NCBI RefSeq assembly: GCF_052857255.1
Contig: NC_135505.1
Span: 41,315,864 to 41,379,863 of the forward strand
Direction: 5' to 3'
Length of the DNA: 64,000 bases
Source of the DNA: Amblyomma americanum
Lineage: Eukaryota > Arthropoda > Arachnida > Ixodida > Ixodidae
The first letter of the stretch is position 1; every line of letters begins with the position of its first letter. The notes below the pieces were generated by a model. It searched no databases. It was given only the letters and a program-made list of their open reading frames with translations, and was not told the DNA's origin. A program made the translations under genes and the position numbers. This document shows positions 21,986 through 34,400 of the stretch, in pieces.

Positions 21986-22437
21986 CCGAATTACAAATGC
22001 ACACTGTGGGAATGCAACAGCATGCATGCAGCTTTTAGCAATATGAGGCAACTATACAGTTCTATATTCGTATTGATTATTATTTGCAGAAGTAAAAATT
22101 CACAGTGAGACGGAAATATGTACAGTATATAGACAAAATTTTCTCGGATGCAGATTCGAGAAAAAAAAAATATTTCTGCATTGTCTCAATATGCAGTCAG
22201 CTGGTATTTTTGCAAATGGAGCACGCATGTGCCCTCATGATCCAATGATTTTGATTGTCTTGCTTCGCCTAAAGAAATATTTTTCTGCAAACCCACATCA
22301 TGCAAACTTTTCTCCATATATGACTCTACATGTATGTGTTGACATGCATGAACAGCACTCACTGCCAGTGTAAGTGCTGCTAAAATGTACAGCTAAGCAA
22401 AGTACTTTAAATATCTTTAATTCATATATGTAGCCAC

Positions 22438-25400
22438 TCAATTTTTCAGCACTTTCAGCATGTCGCCAAGGGATCTATTTATGCTGCGCAAGCGCTCCTC
22501 CCTCGTTTTGATGCTGGGATGCTTTTCCATGTGCATCTCGAAGGCCGCTGAAAACAGTAAAAATAACTGAGTACACAAAGTTTTGCAAACTGATGCAATC
22601 TATGCGCTTTTTATGGTACTGAAAGATGAAAAAAATGGACCCTTATAATTACTTTCTACTATATTGATTCAGACTGTTTCTTGCACCATATGCTTTGAAA
22701 GGGTGACAAGTGTCGTCTTCATAGCAGAGAAAGTTATTTCCCTCTGGTTAGTTACAGGTTTGTACCTACAATTATGGAATCCTCAAATCAACTTCGTATT
22801 ATATGCAACTCCAAGGACCAAGTGTTAATGCATTATAGTCTCCAAATATATGAATGAGAAAAGAGTAACATGCAGCGAAATACTTTACAATGAATAACAT
22901 TACCTCGGAGAGCTTTGAGTTTTTCGGGCGTAAGAGCCCGCCTCTCTGGTAGCTCAGGAACTCCCTCTTTGTGCAGGAAACGGTGGCAGGGCCTACCGGT
23001 TATGCTCCTATTGTAGAGCTCTTTCATACCCCATAGAGCCTTTGCCATTTCCCGCACAAAGAGAGAGTCCTTGGGCTGTGTCTGCAGGTAAGCCCATTTC
23101 CCTCTAGGGAGGGTCACCCCACAGGCCAAGTGCACCTAAAAAAATTTTGAAGTAAGGTATGTCAGACACACTAAGAAAAAGTGCATCATCAAGTAAAATA
23201 TTGGTTACTGATAATCAACAAAAACTGTTTTAATCTTCATACAGTGCTAATGCTAACCATAGTGCATGCAGCAGCTGGGCTACGATAAGGAATAAGAGGA
23301 AGTTATGACTTGTAGACCACAACAGTTCCGAAGCCTGAGGAAATGCAGGCCATCAGTGCAGCCCTAAGAATTTCCAATTTTTAATCTTGTTTACAGTTCC
23401 TCATCAGAACAGGTACAAAGTGCCTGTCTCTATGACTGCTTTCGAGCTTCTTTTACGGGTGATACGCTCATAAAAGTTCTATACAAGCACATCTCTCTTG
23501 TGAGCCATCTCCAGTTAACCCCCTAAACGAAATCAAGCGAAATATTTGTAATTCCCTGTTAGCTAGCCATAGAAGACAATGCAACAAAGTTCTTGCCACA
23601 AACAACCATTTTTCAGGCTTGTTTTCACTTCAACAAAATTTTCGTTCAGTGGAGCTGGGCTTGAAAATTCATTTTATGATAACATAGGCATAATTAACGC
23701 ATACTGTAGTAACTTTTCGTACATCCACACCACTAACAACAACATATAAAATTAATGGGTGACGATAATCAGACCTGAATGTTCTTTCCAAGCTCATCCT
23801 GACTGTCAGGCTTTGTTAATTCACCTGATGGCCTGAACCTTATTCCATTCATTAAATCTGCGAGTAAAAATGAAAATCTCCATTCTGTACCTCCTCGTTT
23901 TCTCTACCACCATTCTGTGTGTCGCCTCCTCTTGGGGCCCCTTGCCGCTCCTGGGCGATTACCGATGAAGTGGGCACATAAATCTGCGCCTGCAAAAATA
24001 AAATTGTCATTTCAGTTCCCAATTATTGTACACAGGTATTAATCAAGAACTCTGCAAGTAAAGTGCACTATTACCATTTATTTAAATTTTAATTAAAGTT
24101 CGTCACGGTGTTAGGTTATTTGCTATGCAAGCAAGTTATGTGACAGCACCTTTGCAATAAGCAGGCATGAGGGTTTCATATTGAGTAAAGAATGAAAAGG
24201 TAGTAGTCTAATACCCCTGCCACACTAACAAATTTCCCTTCAGTTTATTTTCATTAAAGATCCCAAATGGGGTGTTACATAAAGGGTGGGATAATGGTGC
24301 ACCAGTGACAGCAGTCATAAACAATGATGGGCAAGTTATGGCAGCGATATGATAGGGAAGGCCGTCTACAGTCAGTTGCTACTCAATAAAATAATGAGTT
24401 GGTAAAGACGTTGGCACCGGCACACAGGTGCAGAATTTCGAAGAGGGTGATCGATGCGATGGGATCTGCGTGGTGGTGGTGCACAGATGTAGGGTTCTTG
24501 TCTTTAATGTCACTAAATTAATGTCATTCGGTCTCTTTTGGTCCTACATGGTAAAAAATAATGTCATTTGCAAATTATGGTAATGACAATTGCTGAAAAA
24601 AAAGTCTAATTAAAAGACATCAGCGCCCATAAAACGTGCTTGAAATTGTTGCGTACTGTTTCAAAAGCTGTTAAGAACATTTCTGGGCCATATTAAGGCT
24701 TCAAATATTATTTCTGGCAATTCTGCAGCACTTAAGTTTAGCCATCAAAGTCCAGCCAAGGACAGAGTCAACCGCAAATCTGAAAAATGTAAACAAACAA
24801 AATGGCTGGCATGACACGGTGGAGCGCAGATTGTTGAAATAACTTCCAAAAAAGTGAAGTGCTCAGTTACAGCTTTAACTACTTCCCAGCCAAACGAACA
24901 TCGAATGCCAGCCAGCAATCTACAAAAATATCCCCATACAGAACTCGAGCATTGCTATTAGAATAACTTTTGAATTAATAGTAATAACCACTGCTGTAAC
25001 AAATGTATTTTTGAGGAGATGCCAGCTATCCATCTCATCATTCTGTGTGGAGTAATTAAAAGGGTATACGTGCATCTTCTCGGGAAAACTAGTTACTAAG
25101 ATAGATTACTCTATTCAAGCCCGTGACCAGCCAAAACAGAAAAAAAAATTCTTGCATGACTGCATATGTGGCTATTAAATACACAGCTCCTCATGGATTT
25201 AGATTTTCCCCTCAGAAAACAGTAGCGGTTCTGTTCTCTTTGAGACGAGGCCTACAGGCCAACCCCACAATATATCTAAACCAAACCCAATTACCTGTCA
25301 AACAAGAGCATAAATTTCTAGGGATAACTTTCGATACAAAGCTCACTTTCTTGCCACATATAAACACCTTAAAGAAAAAAGCTTCCCAAGCCCTCAATGT

Positions 25401-28400
25401 GCTAAAACTACTGTCAAGAAAACGCTGGGGATCTGATAGGACATGCCTATTACATATATATCGTTCTCTGGTTCGCTCTAAGTTAGACTATGGGTGCATA
25501 GTATATGGCTCAGCAAGACCGTCCTACATAAAACGACTAGATCCTATCCACAATCTTGGTTTAAGGTTGTCTTCTGGTGCTTACAGAACTTCACCAATAG
25601 CAAGTCTGTATGTGGAAACGAATGAACCTTCCTTAGAAGATCGAAGAACTGCACTAACTTGTACATACATCCTCAAAATCCTTTCTCACCCCAAACATCT
25701 CTGTTACTCAATCGTCACGAAATGCCCATCCAGAATACTCTTCAACAACAAGCCTCACGCAATTAAGCCGTTGCTCTTGCGCTTCGAAGAAAAATGCCAA
25801 GCACTAAACATACTAAATGAAATTAAAAATATTGCCCCAAGATGCGAAGCGCTACCACCGTGGTACACTCTTCCCACAGTGTGTGACGTCACACTAACAC
25901 GCCTCAGGAAAACTTGTACACCACACGACCAGATAATACAAGAATATCTAGCACTACAAGAAAAATACAGAAATTACACTCCATTTTATACTGACGGGTC
26001 AAAAACTTCTGCTCATGTAGGAAGCGCAGTAATACAAGGAAAAAATGAAAATGCAGTACGACTTCCCTCATGTGCTACAGTTTTCACCGCGGAGTGTTAT
26101 GCTATTAGTGTTGCGGTGCAGAAAATAACAAATGAAAACATCAAAAACAGCATCATCTATACAGATTCACTGAGCGTCCTTACAGCATTAAACTCTAAAA
26201 ATGCCACGGAGCCACTGATACTGATTGGAAGCATCATACATAATACAGTAAAGGTCACAACACAAAAACATGTTATAAAATTGTGCTGGGTTCCCAGTCA
26301 CGTTGGCATTCAGGACAATGAGAGAGCCGACATGTGTGCTGCACAAACCAGAACCATGGAAATAAAACATGTGAATTTGCCTCCTAGGGATTACATGAAG
26401 TTAGTGCATAGCAGACTAAGAGACAAGTGGCAAGCTTCCTGGGAAAATGAAGGACACAAGCTGCATACCATAAAACCCATTATAAAAGAATGGAAATCAT
26501 GCCACCATAAAGAGCGTTTTATCGAAGTAATTTTATGTCGTTTACGCATAGGTCACACACACATCACCCATAACTTCTTATTAACAAAAAAAGACAAACC
26601 TGTGTGTGAAATGTGTGGTGAAGAGCTCACAGTAAATCACATTTTAATTTCTTGTTCGCATCTCGAAGAACTTAGACAAAACGTTTTTACGGTATTTTAC
26701 AATGAACACATTCCATTTCATCCCGCATTGCTTTTAGGCGAGCAAACACTCGTCGAATTTTCACTTGTTTGTAAGTTTCTAAAGAAAGCCAGTGTTTTAA
26801 ATCTATTATAATGTAACCTCTGTACACTTGACATAGCATCATCTAACCTTGTGTTTGGCGCATGATAGCCATAGTTGCTTATGCGCCATAAAACCCCATA
26901 CAACAACAACAACAACGACACAAGGATGACACGAACGATAAGAAAGACTGGAAAATTTTAATTATATTCGAGAAGTAACAGATCAACAGCAAGATCCATT
27001 ATCCCACACAAGGCATTAACACACCTTGCATGGGAAGTGCAGCCCAGAAATAATAACTAATAAGAGGATTTTTCACCACTGCAGTGAAAGACAGGACATA
27101 TTTGACAGGGCACAAAGAATGTCCTGCCAAATGGCAAATTAAATTTGGAAAGTGATACGCTACATGCCATCTTGCTTTCTAAAAACGCAACAAAAAATAA
27201 TCAACACCAACCAAAAGAATGACGAACTAGATATTTCAGCTACCACACAGGAGCTTTGTTCACAATGAGGGCTGAACGAAGAACGAACACATTGCTCCGC
27301 ACCAACCGTGCACGCGGCAGTCTTGCAGCAGACAACGGCACTGTCGGTTTATGACATAGCTCAGGCTGCTTCAATATGGCTGTTGCTGTCAGGGGGAGGG
27401 GCTTAGAGCTGATAGCTTTAATTGAAATTGCCACTTGAAAAGCGCAAGTCCAGCTCCGCATCTTTTTTAGGCATGCATAACAATGTTGTGGCTAGTACCT
27501 GCAATGTAAAACCACGATTTGTTGGTAGACCATGTCATGACCCCTTTAAGACGTCGACTCTACCTTTTGCCCTCACTGTGAACAAGGCTGCCGCGTGGAA
27601 GGCGAAATGTAGTTGTCTTCGCTCTTTTGGTCGGCATCATTTATTTTTTGTCATGCATCAACCCGACCAGATGGGTTTCCGTCAAAGTGTTGACTTCAAT
27701 ATATTCTAAAAACACACTGCCAATGTATGTTTCCACGAACTATAGTTAGGGCCAGTAGTTTTCTTTCGTTAAAAATATTGATTTAAATAAGAACTTGTTT
27801 CCCAACACAATCAGGCTTACTTATAACAGCCATATAGTTATAATGAACACTCAGTTATGATAAAACAACGAAAATATTACTCAGGGCAAATGGGCTGATC
27901 TTCTACCCATCACACTGGAAGACTTGTCCTACTAACTGAACAACATTCAGTGCACCAAATACCATTACCTCTCTTTTGGCACTACAAGGTAATAATGGTC
28001 GTTAACTGTATATATCATGTGTGCCACTCACTTGCACTGGTAGCCCCTGCTGTGCTGGGCTCGGACTGCTGGAGGCAGCAGCCTCTACTGCAGTTCGTGC
28101 AGCTGCAGCCAGCTCTGCCAGCCCTTCACCTGGCACGTCTCGTGCCCCAAGAGATTCTGAGCCTAGCTCAGGCTCCCTCGTGGCCGGTATGTCTGAGTTG
28201 CACACCTACAAGACAAATTAAAAATGCCCTTGTATATGCCAGTATTGAATCTCACTACACTTCACATACCTGTTGCTGTTCACTGCACTGGAAGGTTTTT
28301 CTTTTCTTCAGGTGTTCTTGCAGCTCTCCTGCACGATGAAAGCACTTTTATTCATGCCAAACAGATAGCTTCAACACCCCGTCACAAGTGAAAACCCAAT

Positions 28401-31400
28401 AATGATGAAAACAAAACCGCAAAATCTGGAGACAAAAAATGCGATTTGTGCAACATGTTAAACTGAGTGTTCACATAATGAATACTTCTCAATTTCTGCC
28501 ATTACAGATGGCCTTTGTAATCTTTTTTTTGCACCCATAAGCAGAGACACTGTAGATACCGCTTGTGTGCAACATAAGAAACAAGCCTGTTTCCGATTAA
28601 AAAAAAATCCAAGAAGGCCATGAAAATAACATTTCTTCAAGCCAGTAAGTTTTCTGCTTATTTTTATCCAATTTCATACTTCAATATACACTGTATCGCA
28701 TACCAATGCACTCAGCAAGACTGCATAACTGGGGTGCATAGCAGGGGAGGTGTGAAAACCGGCCAGGCAAAACTGGCCCTTGAATGCATGAATGACCTGA
28801 CAAGAGAACAGAGCAGCTTAAGGTCTTCAAACCTTTTTACAAATTAACTATTGCGACTGCGCATTTCACACATCACAGGGCTTTATTTTTCTTTGAGCTC
28901 AGTTCGAGATTAAGCTCACATAGGAGAGAAATCCCTCTAGAGCAGAAAAATATGGCCGCTCATTGCGTTGGTAGTGTGCATGATCATCTGCATTATACTG
29001 AATTAACTCTCAAGATGTCTGAACTCAAGTTGCTGTCCTAAAGGATGCCACATTAATCCCAGAGCACTTAACACTGTGCCAAAATTTCTTTTCATCTGCT
29101 GTACTGTGCTTTTTTTTTACTTCTGTGCTTATGTGACCTGCCTATAGAAAAGAAATACCCACATCAAGACTGCATGCAGTTCCCAATTACTTTATTTTAA
29201 ACATTGCAAGAATTGCAGCACAGCATGGGTAATTATAATTCATTTCAGGAGCATTCACTTTATTTAGATTAAATATAAACATGTTGAAACTGCACCTTTC
29301 ATGAATAAGAGAGTTCTCTTCCTGACACTCGTCTCCTTTAGGGTACTTGTGTGTAAACATAGCAACCCTATCTTTTTAGACAGGTGCGACGAAGAGAAAA
29401 ACTTTTGTAATGTAAAGTTCGAAATCGCAACCTTATACAGAGCGACATTGTCAAATCCCTCAATGGCGAGAGGCGCCACTCGGCTCTTCAAGGTGCCGAG
29501 TGTCATGCATTTTATCGAGCAAAATCACTGTCATGTTCTTATACTCATGAATCACCATATCACAATCCTACATGAGATACCTACATCGCCAACTTAACCA
29601 AGTGTGCTCACATGCTGTTCATACTTCCAAGCTGCCTCCCCGCTAGCGTGGTGCCAGCGCCCTAGATGGCAGCTCTTGATTTTGCCCTAGTGACATTTAT
29701 GTGCAAGCAGGCTACTCCTCTCAATGGTGAATGTACTGCACTTTTCACACCTCCCATTCTAAGCACACCTTAGCATATCTGTTTGACCAGTGGGGTGAAT
29801 GACAAATTACGACACAGTGCTATTCGTGAAGCTCCAATTCAACAACAAGCAGTCTTAAGGGCGACCCACATGGAGCATTTTTCTTGCAAAAAACTGGCGT
29901 CCGGCGGGGCGGCCGTTCGCAGCTGATCAAGCCGGGCTAGATATATCCGCCCGGCAGTCAGCCGCTCGCCGGAAGCGGCCAACGTGGGCTGTCAGCGCGG
30001 ACCAATCAGGGTGCGACCGCGTCAGACTTCCGTCCGCTTCTACAACATGGCCGCACCTGCCGAAGCGGCCTCTCGCTTCACCACGAACTCGTCGTTACCG
30101 CTACACTGTGCCTCAGGTTCACGGCAAACAAAAGTCGCACGAAGCTTTCGCTTTGTCCGAAGGTGCCCGCAGCACAAAATTTTTGCTATGAAACGCGCCA
30201 GATTTTCAGAATTCTGGATTTGCAAAGCTGCTAGGCTTAGCCACTACACGTCGGTTGATGTCAGGAAGTGCAAGAGGTTCAAATAGGTTAACTATTTTGG
30301 TTCAGTAAGGGGTCACAAAGAATAATTCGTCCTCTTTGTCATCATGGAATCAATAGGTTAATTGTAAATGCACACCTGTTCTTTTCAGCATTTTACTAAG
30401 CATATGGAATCACGCCGTTTTTAAATCCTTGCAGCAGCGGTCTGGTGGCAGCCACCCATTTTCCGCCGCTTGTGGTGTTGCACGGCGGAAGAGCGTTGGC
30501 GTTCTGCAGTGCAAGTTCGCTCCATGTGGGTCCCCCTTTAAAAACGAGCAATGAAGTAGACCTCAGGCAAAGACAATGCCAGCACCAAACGTGATGCCCG
30601 TTTGGAAATGAGGCAAAATAGATATGTCATGTTATCTTGATTGCATCATCATTGGCTGGAAGCCGTCACTCATTCTTCTATGCACTACACACCACCACTC
30701 ATTCCACTATACACCTGCACTCATATACTACTCAAAAAGATAAAACGGAATTTCTCACAGCAAATACCGCCACAACGTTTTGAATTTTACCCACCAGAAA
30801 GTCAGCAATGAAAATATTATCAAGACCCTGAGGCAAAGAACTCAATTTCACAAGGCTCACCACCTCATTTATGATAGGGCATCTTAGTCAAAGCATGCAT
30901 TGCCCCTGCCTAATGTTCTCTAAAAGCCCAAATACATGCTTGCTAAGAATAGTTGCTATAAACGTGGAACTAACAGCAGCCACGCTGACAAAGAAACACC
31001 TCAGCAAACAATGTTGGCACTGCATCTCTCATGCACCAATTTTGTTCTTGAGATGCAAACAGTTATGTGCCTCACCAATTCCTTTTATGACCACTTCTTG
31101 CAGGTCATAGTTTCGTTGGCGTTCCTGTGACAGCTTTTTTCTAAGGGACCTAATTTCCAATTGTAGGTTTTCTATTTCTTTTTTTTTTCCATCCAGTGCC
31201 CTCTTCTCCATGAGGTCTTCATCTAAAGAAGAGCTTTCTTCAAAAGAAAAGCTCAGCTTTTTGTGGCAAGCCTCCTTTTTCTGGGCCTTTTTTTGTTTTT
31301 GGCTCATAACCTGCTGAAATGAAAAGGAACATATACATCTTATTACTATCATTCTAAAGCACATTCATGGGCAAATTTCCAGTCCCATAAAAAACTAACT

Positions 31401-34400
31401 TCTAAGAACGAGATAAAATGGAAGAATAACCATAATTATGGTGCAATTTCTTGCTTTCAGCACACATACCATGGGGCCCACTAGAAGTACTTTCCAAACA
31501 GCATAACCAACTTGCAAGTAGTCTGCAATTGTCTGACTACAAAAAACAAGAAGTGTTGCCCAACCAACTCTGTCATCATCCTACGCAAGGCTTTTATGCG
31601 AATGAGGTGAAGAAAATTTCTGTGACCATTTTGACTCCACATGGTTGCATCTCGACAAAACAGATAATAACATTTTAATGCCATAAACTCATTATCAACC
31701 AGTGAAGAATTCCAATTTGTGGATGATTTTGCTATTAAGAAGCAAATCAACAGGTGATGTCACTATATTTAAACACATAACTGCCTTTTAATGTCACTAT
31801 TAAAGGGAAACCAGATGGGAACACTAAGTTCTGATAGATTTATAGATTAACATCTCAGGATGATGACAGTCAGAAAATTGCCTCCAAGTGAAGCACCTGT
31901 GGTAACACCCCATGCAGATTCAAGAAACTGAAGCTCGTGGCGTGCCTGCTTCGCCAGTAACAATTGGTTGAGTGGTTCGACGCACGGCCAAGCAGTCAAG
32001 AATGTGAAATACATAAAAACAGCGCAAACTAGATGATGGACAGAAAGGTGAGACAGGAATGTCACTACAGAGACTTTTACCTTGCATTCTGTGCATCCAC
32101 CCTGTGTGCAGCCATGCTATGAGCATGTTTAGAATGGTATGCTTGCAACAGATTTACACTCCGTTTTGTTTGCTCGGCAGACAGTCAAGCGGTTCAGTTC
32201 TCGGTTAAGCCTTTGAACAGGCTTCTTTCCGCGCGCTTGTGGCATTCTCAAATTATAAAATGTATTGTTTTCTCCTGTACGGGCATGCTATGAAGGATAA
32301 AATCCTCACCATTGAAAAGGTGGTACGTATGCATAAACAACCAAACTCGCGAGTCTGTGATGAACAGCGCTTGTGTACCTTATCCACATCGAAAAAAGCA
32401 AACCGTGCGGTTGCATTTCATAACTTCACACTTTATTACTAATCAGTAAGGAACTTTCGCCATAATCTTGAATTTCGGTCAACGGTGGACCGCCGGCCCG
32501 TTTCGTGACGAGGCCTAGCGAGTACGCAGGATTCGTGTGTGCGATTTCGGCGATTGCAAAGAGCGAATTCGCGAGTTTTAGCACCTTAAATAGCTGTTGA
32601 GCTTAACTTTGGCTACAGTGCCCTCAAAGCGACGACTGCCTACATCGCAGGGTGCGAGTACAATAAAGGGGAAGTGTCGATATGTGACCCGGTGTTCACA
32701 GCATGTGCTGAAGGCAGCCGGCAGCAGCAGTCGGCGTCGACTGTGGACAACAAATCTGGTAGTTTTCATTATTTCAAGTAATGTCCAAACTTATCTTTAG
32801 CTAAAGCGCTTTAAAATCAAATACTGATGACATAAGAGGAAGCAGATGCATTCAGCGGGAAGCGCCAGTCCTATGCGAGGCGTTTCCCAAGCAGGCGACA
32901 TAGCATCAGCGGTGCTTATTGCAGTGTTATCATAGTGTGTAGACGAGGCAAGCTACAATTTGCGAGCAATACTACGTAATATTTAAGATAAGGAGAGCCC
33001 ACTTTGAGTTTTATGCCAAGCAGTACTGTTTGCGCACAGCTATGTAAACAATCCCAGCGCGGGGCTACATGTTGTTGTGATCATCGCATTCCTAGGCCGC
33101 AATGCGCACGCACAGTAAACGCTAAATGATGTGCTATCATTTTCAAGCACTCATCTAGACGGCGGCGACCATTCATCGGTGTGGGCAGTGAAAACATTCG
33201 AGTCGCGTAGGGATTTGCAAGCGGCTTGGTTCCTGCAAAAGGCTTCTATGAGCCGAAGGGAATGTATGTTACAAATGCACACATGCAGCGGGAAGCCGTC
33301 TCATTCGGCATTTTTCTCTGCTCCTTTCGTGCCTCAAGGTTACTCCAGTGCCACCTTGTGATAGTTTGAGTTTAATTATCAAGCCGATGAATAGCGGACA
33401 ACAAACTGGTATCCAGCTACAAAACGACGCGGCTTTCACGGCGCACATCGGCGAAGGCATGCAATGCACGGCACGTGCCGCTTTTCGCATACAAAAGCAC
33501 TCGACTGCTCAAAAGAAACCACACTCATAACATAAAAATAACTTGTTTATGAGCGTAAATAATAAAACAGGGGTCCATCGATTTCTGTTTCCTCAACAAT
33601 CCGAAAAGGGGTGCCACAAGCAAGTCTGCTTTCCTAAGGATTTCTCAGCTAGCGTACTAAGCTGACGGCTTCCGAAAAGAAAACACTGAAAATGTATTTT
33701 ATTTGGATAAGCTCAAAAAAAAAAGAAAAGTTTTCGAGCGACCGCCGTCTATGACGTGCATGCAAGCACCTCAACAGCGCGCAGCAGACAACGCGGCGTG
33801 CGCATGCCCTTCTAACGTCAGCGATCAGAGGTTGTTGCCAGACCAGCAAGCAGTTCGCAGAAGAAACAGAAAAAAATCGTTTTCAAAATATTTGCCGCAC
33901 AGAATCAACTGAAAGTTGGGGGAATTTTAATTAAACGAGTTGAGAATTAAATGCGATAAGCAGGGTATGCGTGAAAATAGGCTGTCAAGGCCCCTTTTTC
34001 TTAGTATTCCCATTCAGTGTCTCTTTACAGACAGCTTGTGCACACTGAGTATAACTCTATTATTTTCCCTGAATTCTCAAATAATTGCTGGTCTTCCAAA
34101 TGTAATCTGCAACAAGAGTTGAACTCACAGAATACTGTTACATACAAGGTCTTTAATGGTCAAGGATTGATAAAACTGCCAAAGCTAGCACTAGTTCGTC
34201 GGCCAGGCTTCAGGTACCCGGTTTATTCTTAGGCTACAAAGGACATTATTGTCAGGAAGGCCTGATAAGCCTCCCACCGAGGTTTGACTGGAGCCCATTA
34301 GAATAAATTACGAATACTGATCATACACAGGCTGCTTCCTTTCCTTTGCGCATCTCCCCACTCGCTTGTACTTCAATCTTTCAATCCACAATGGAGCACA

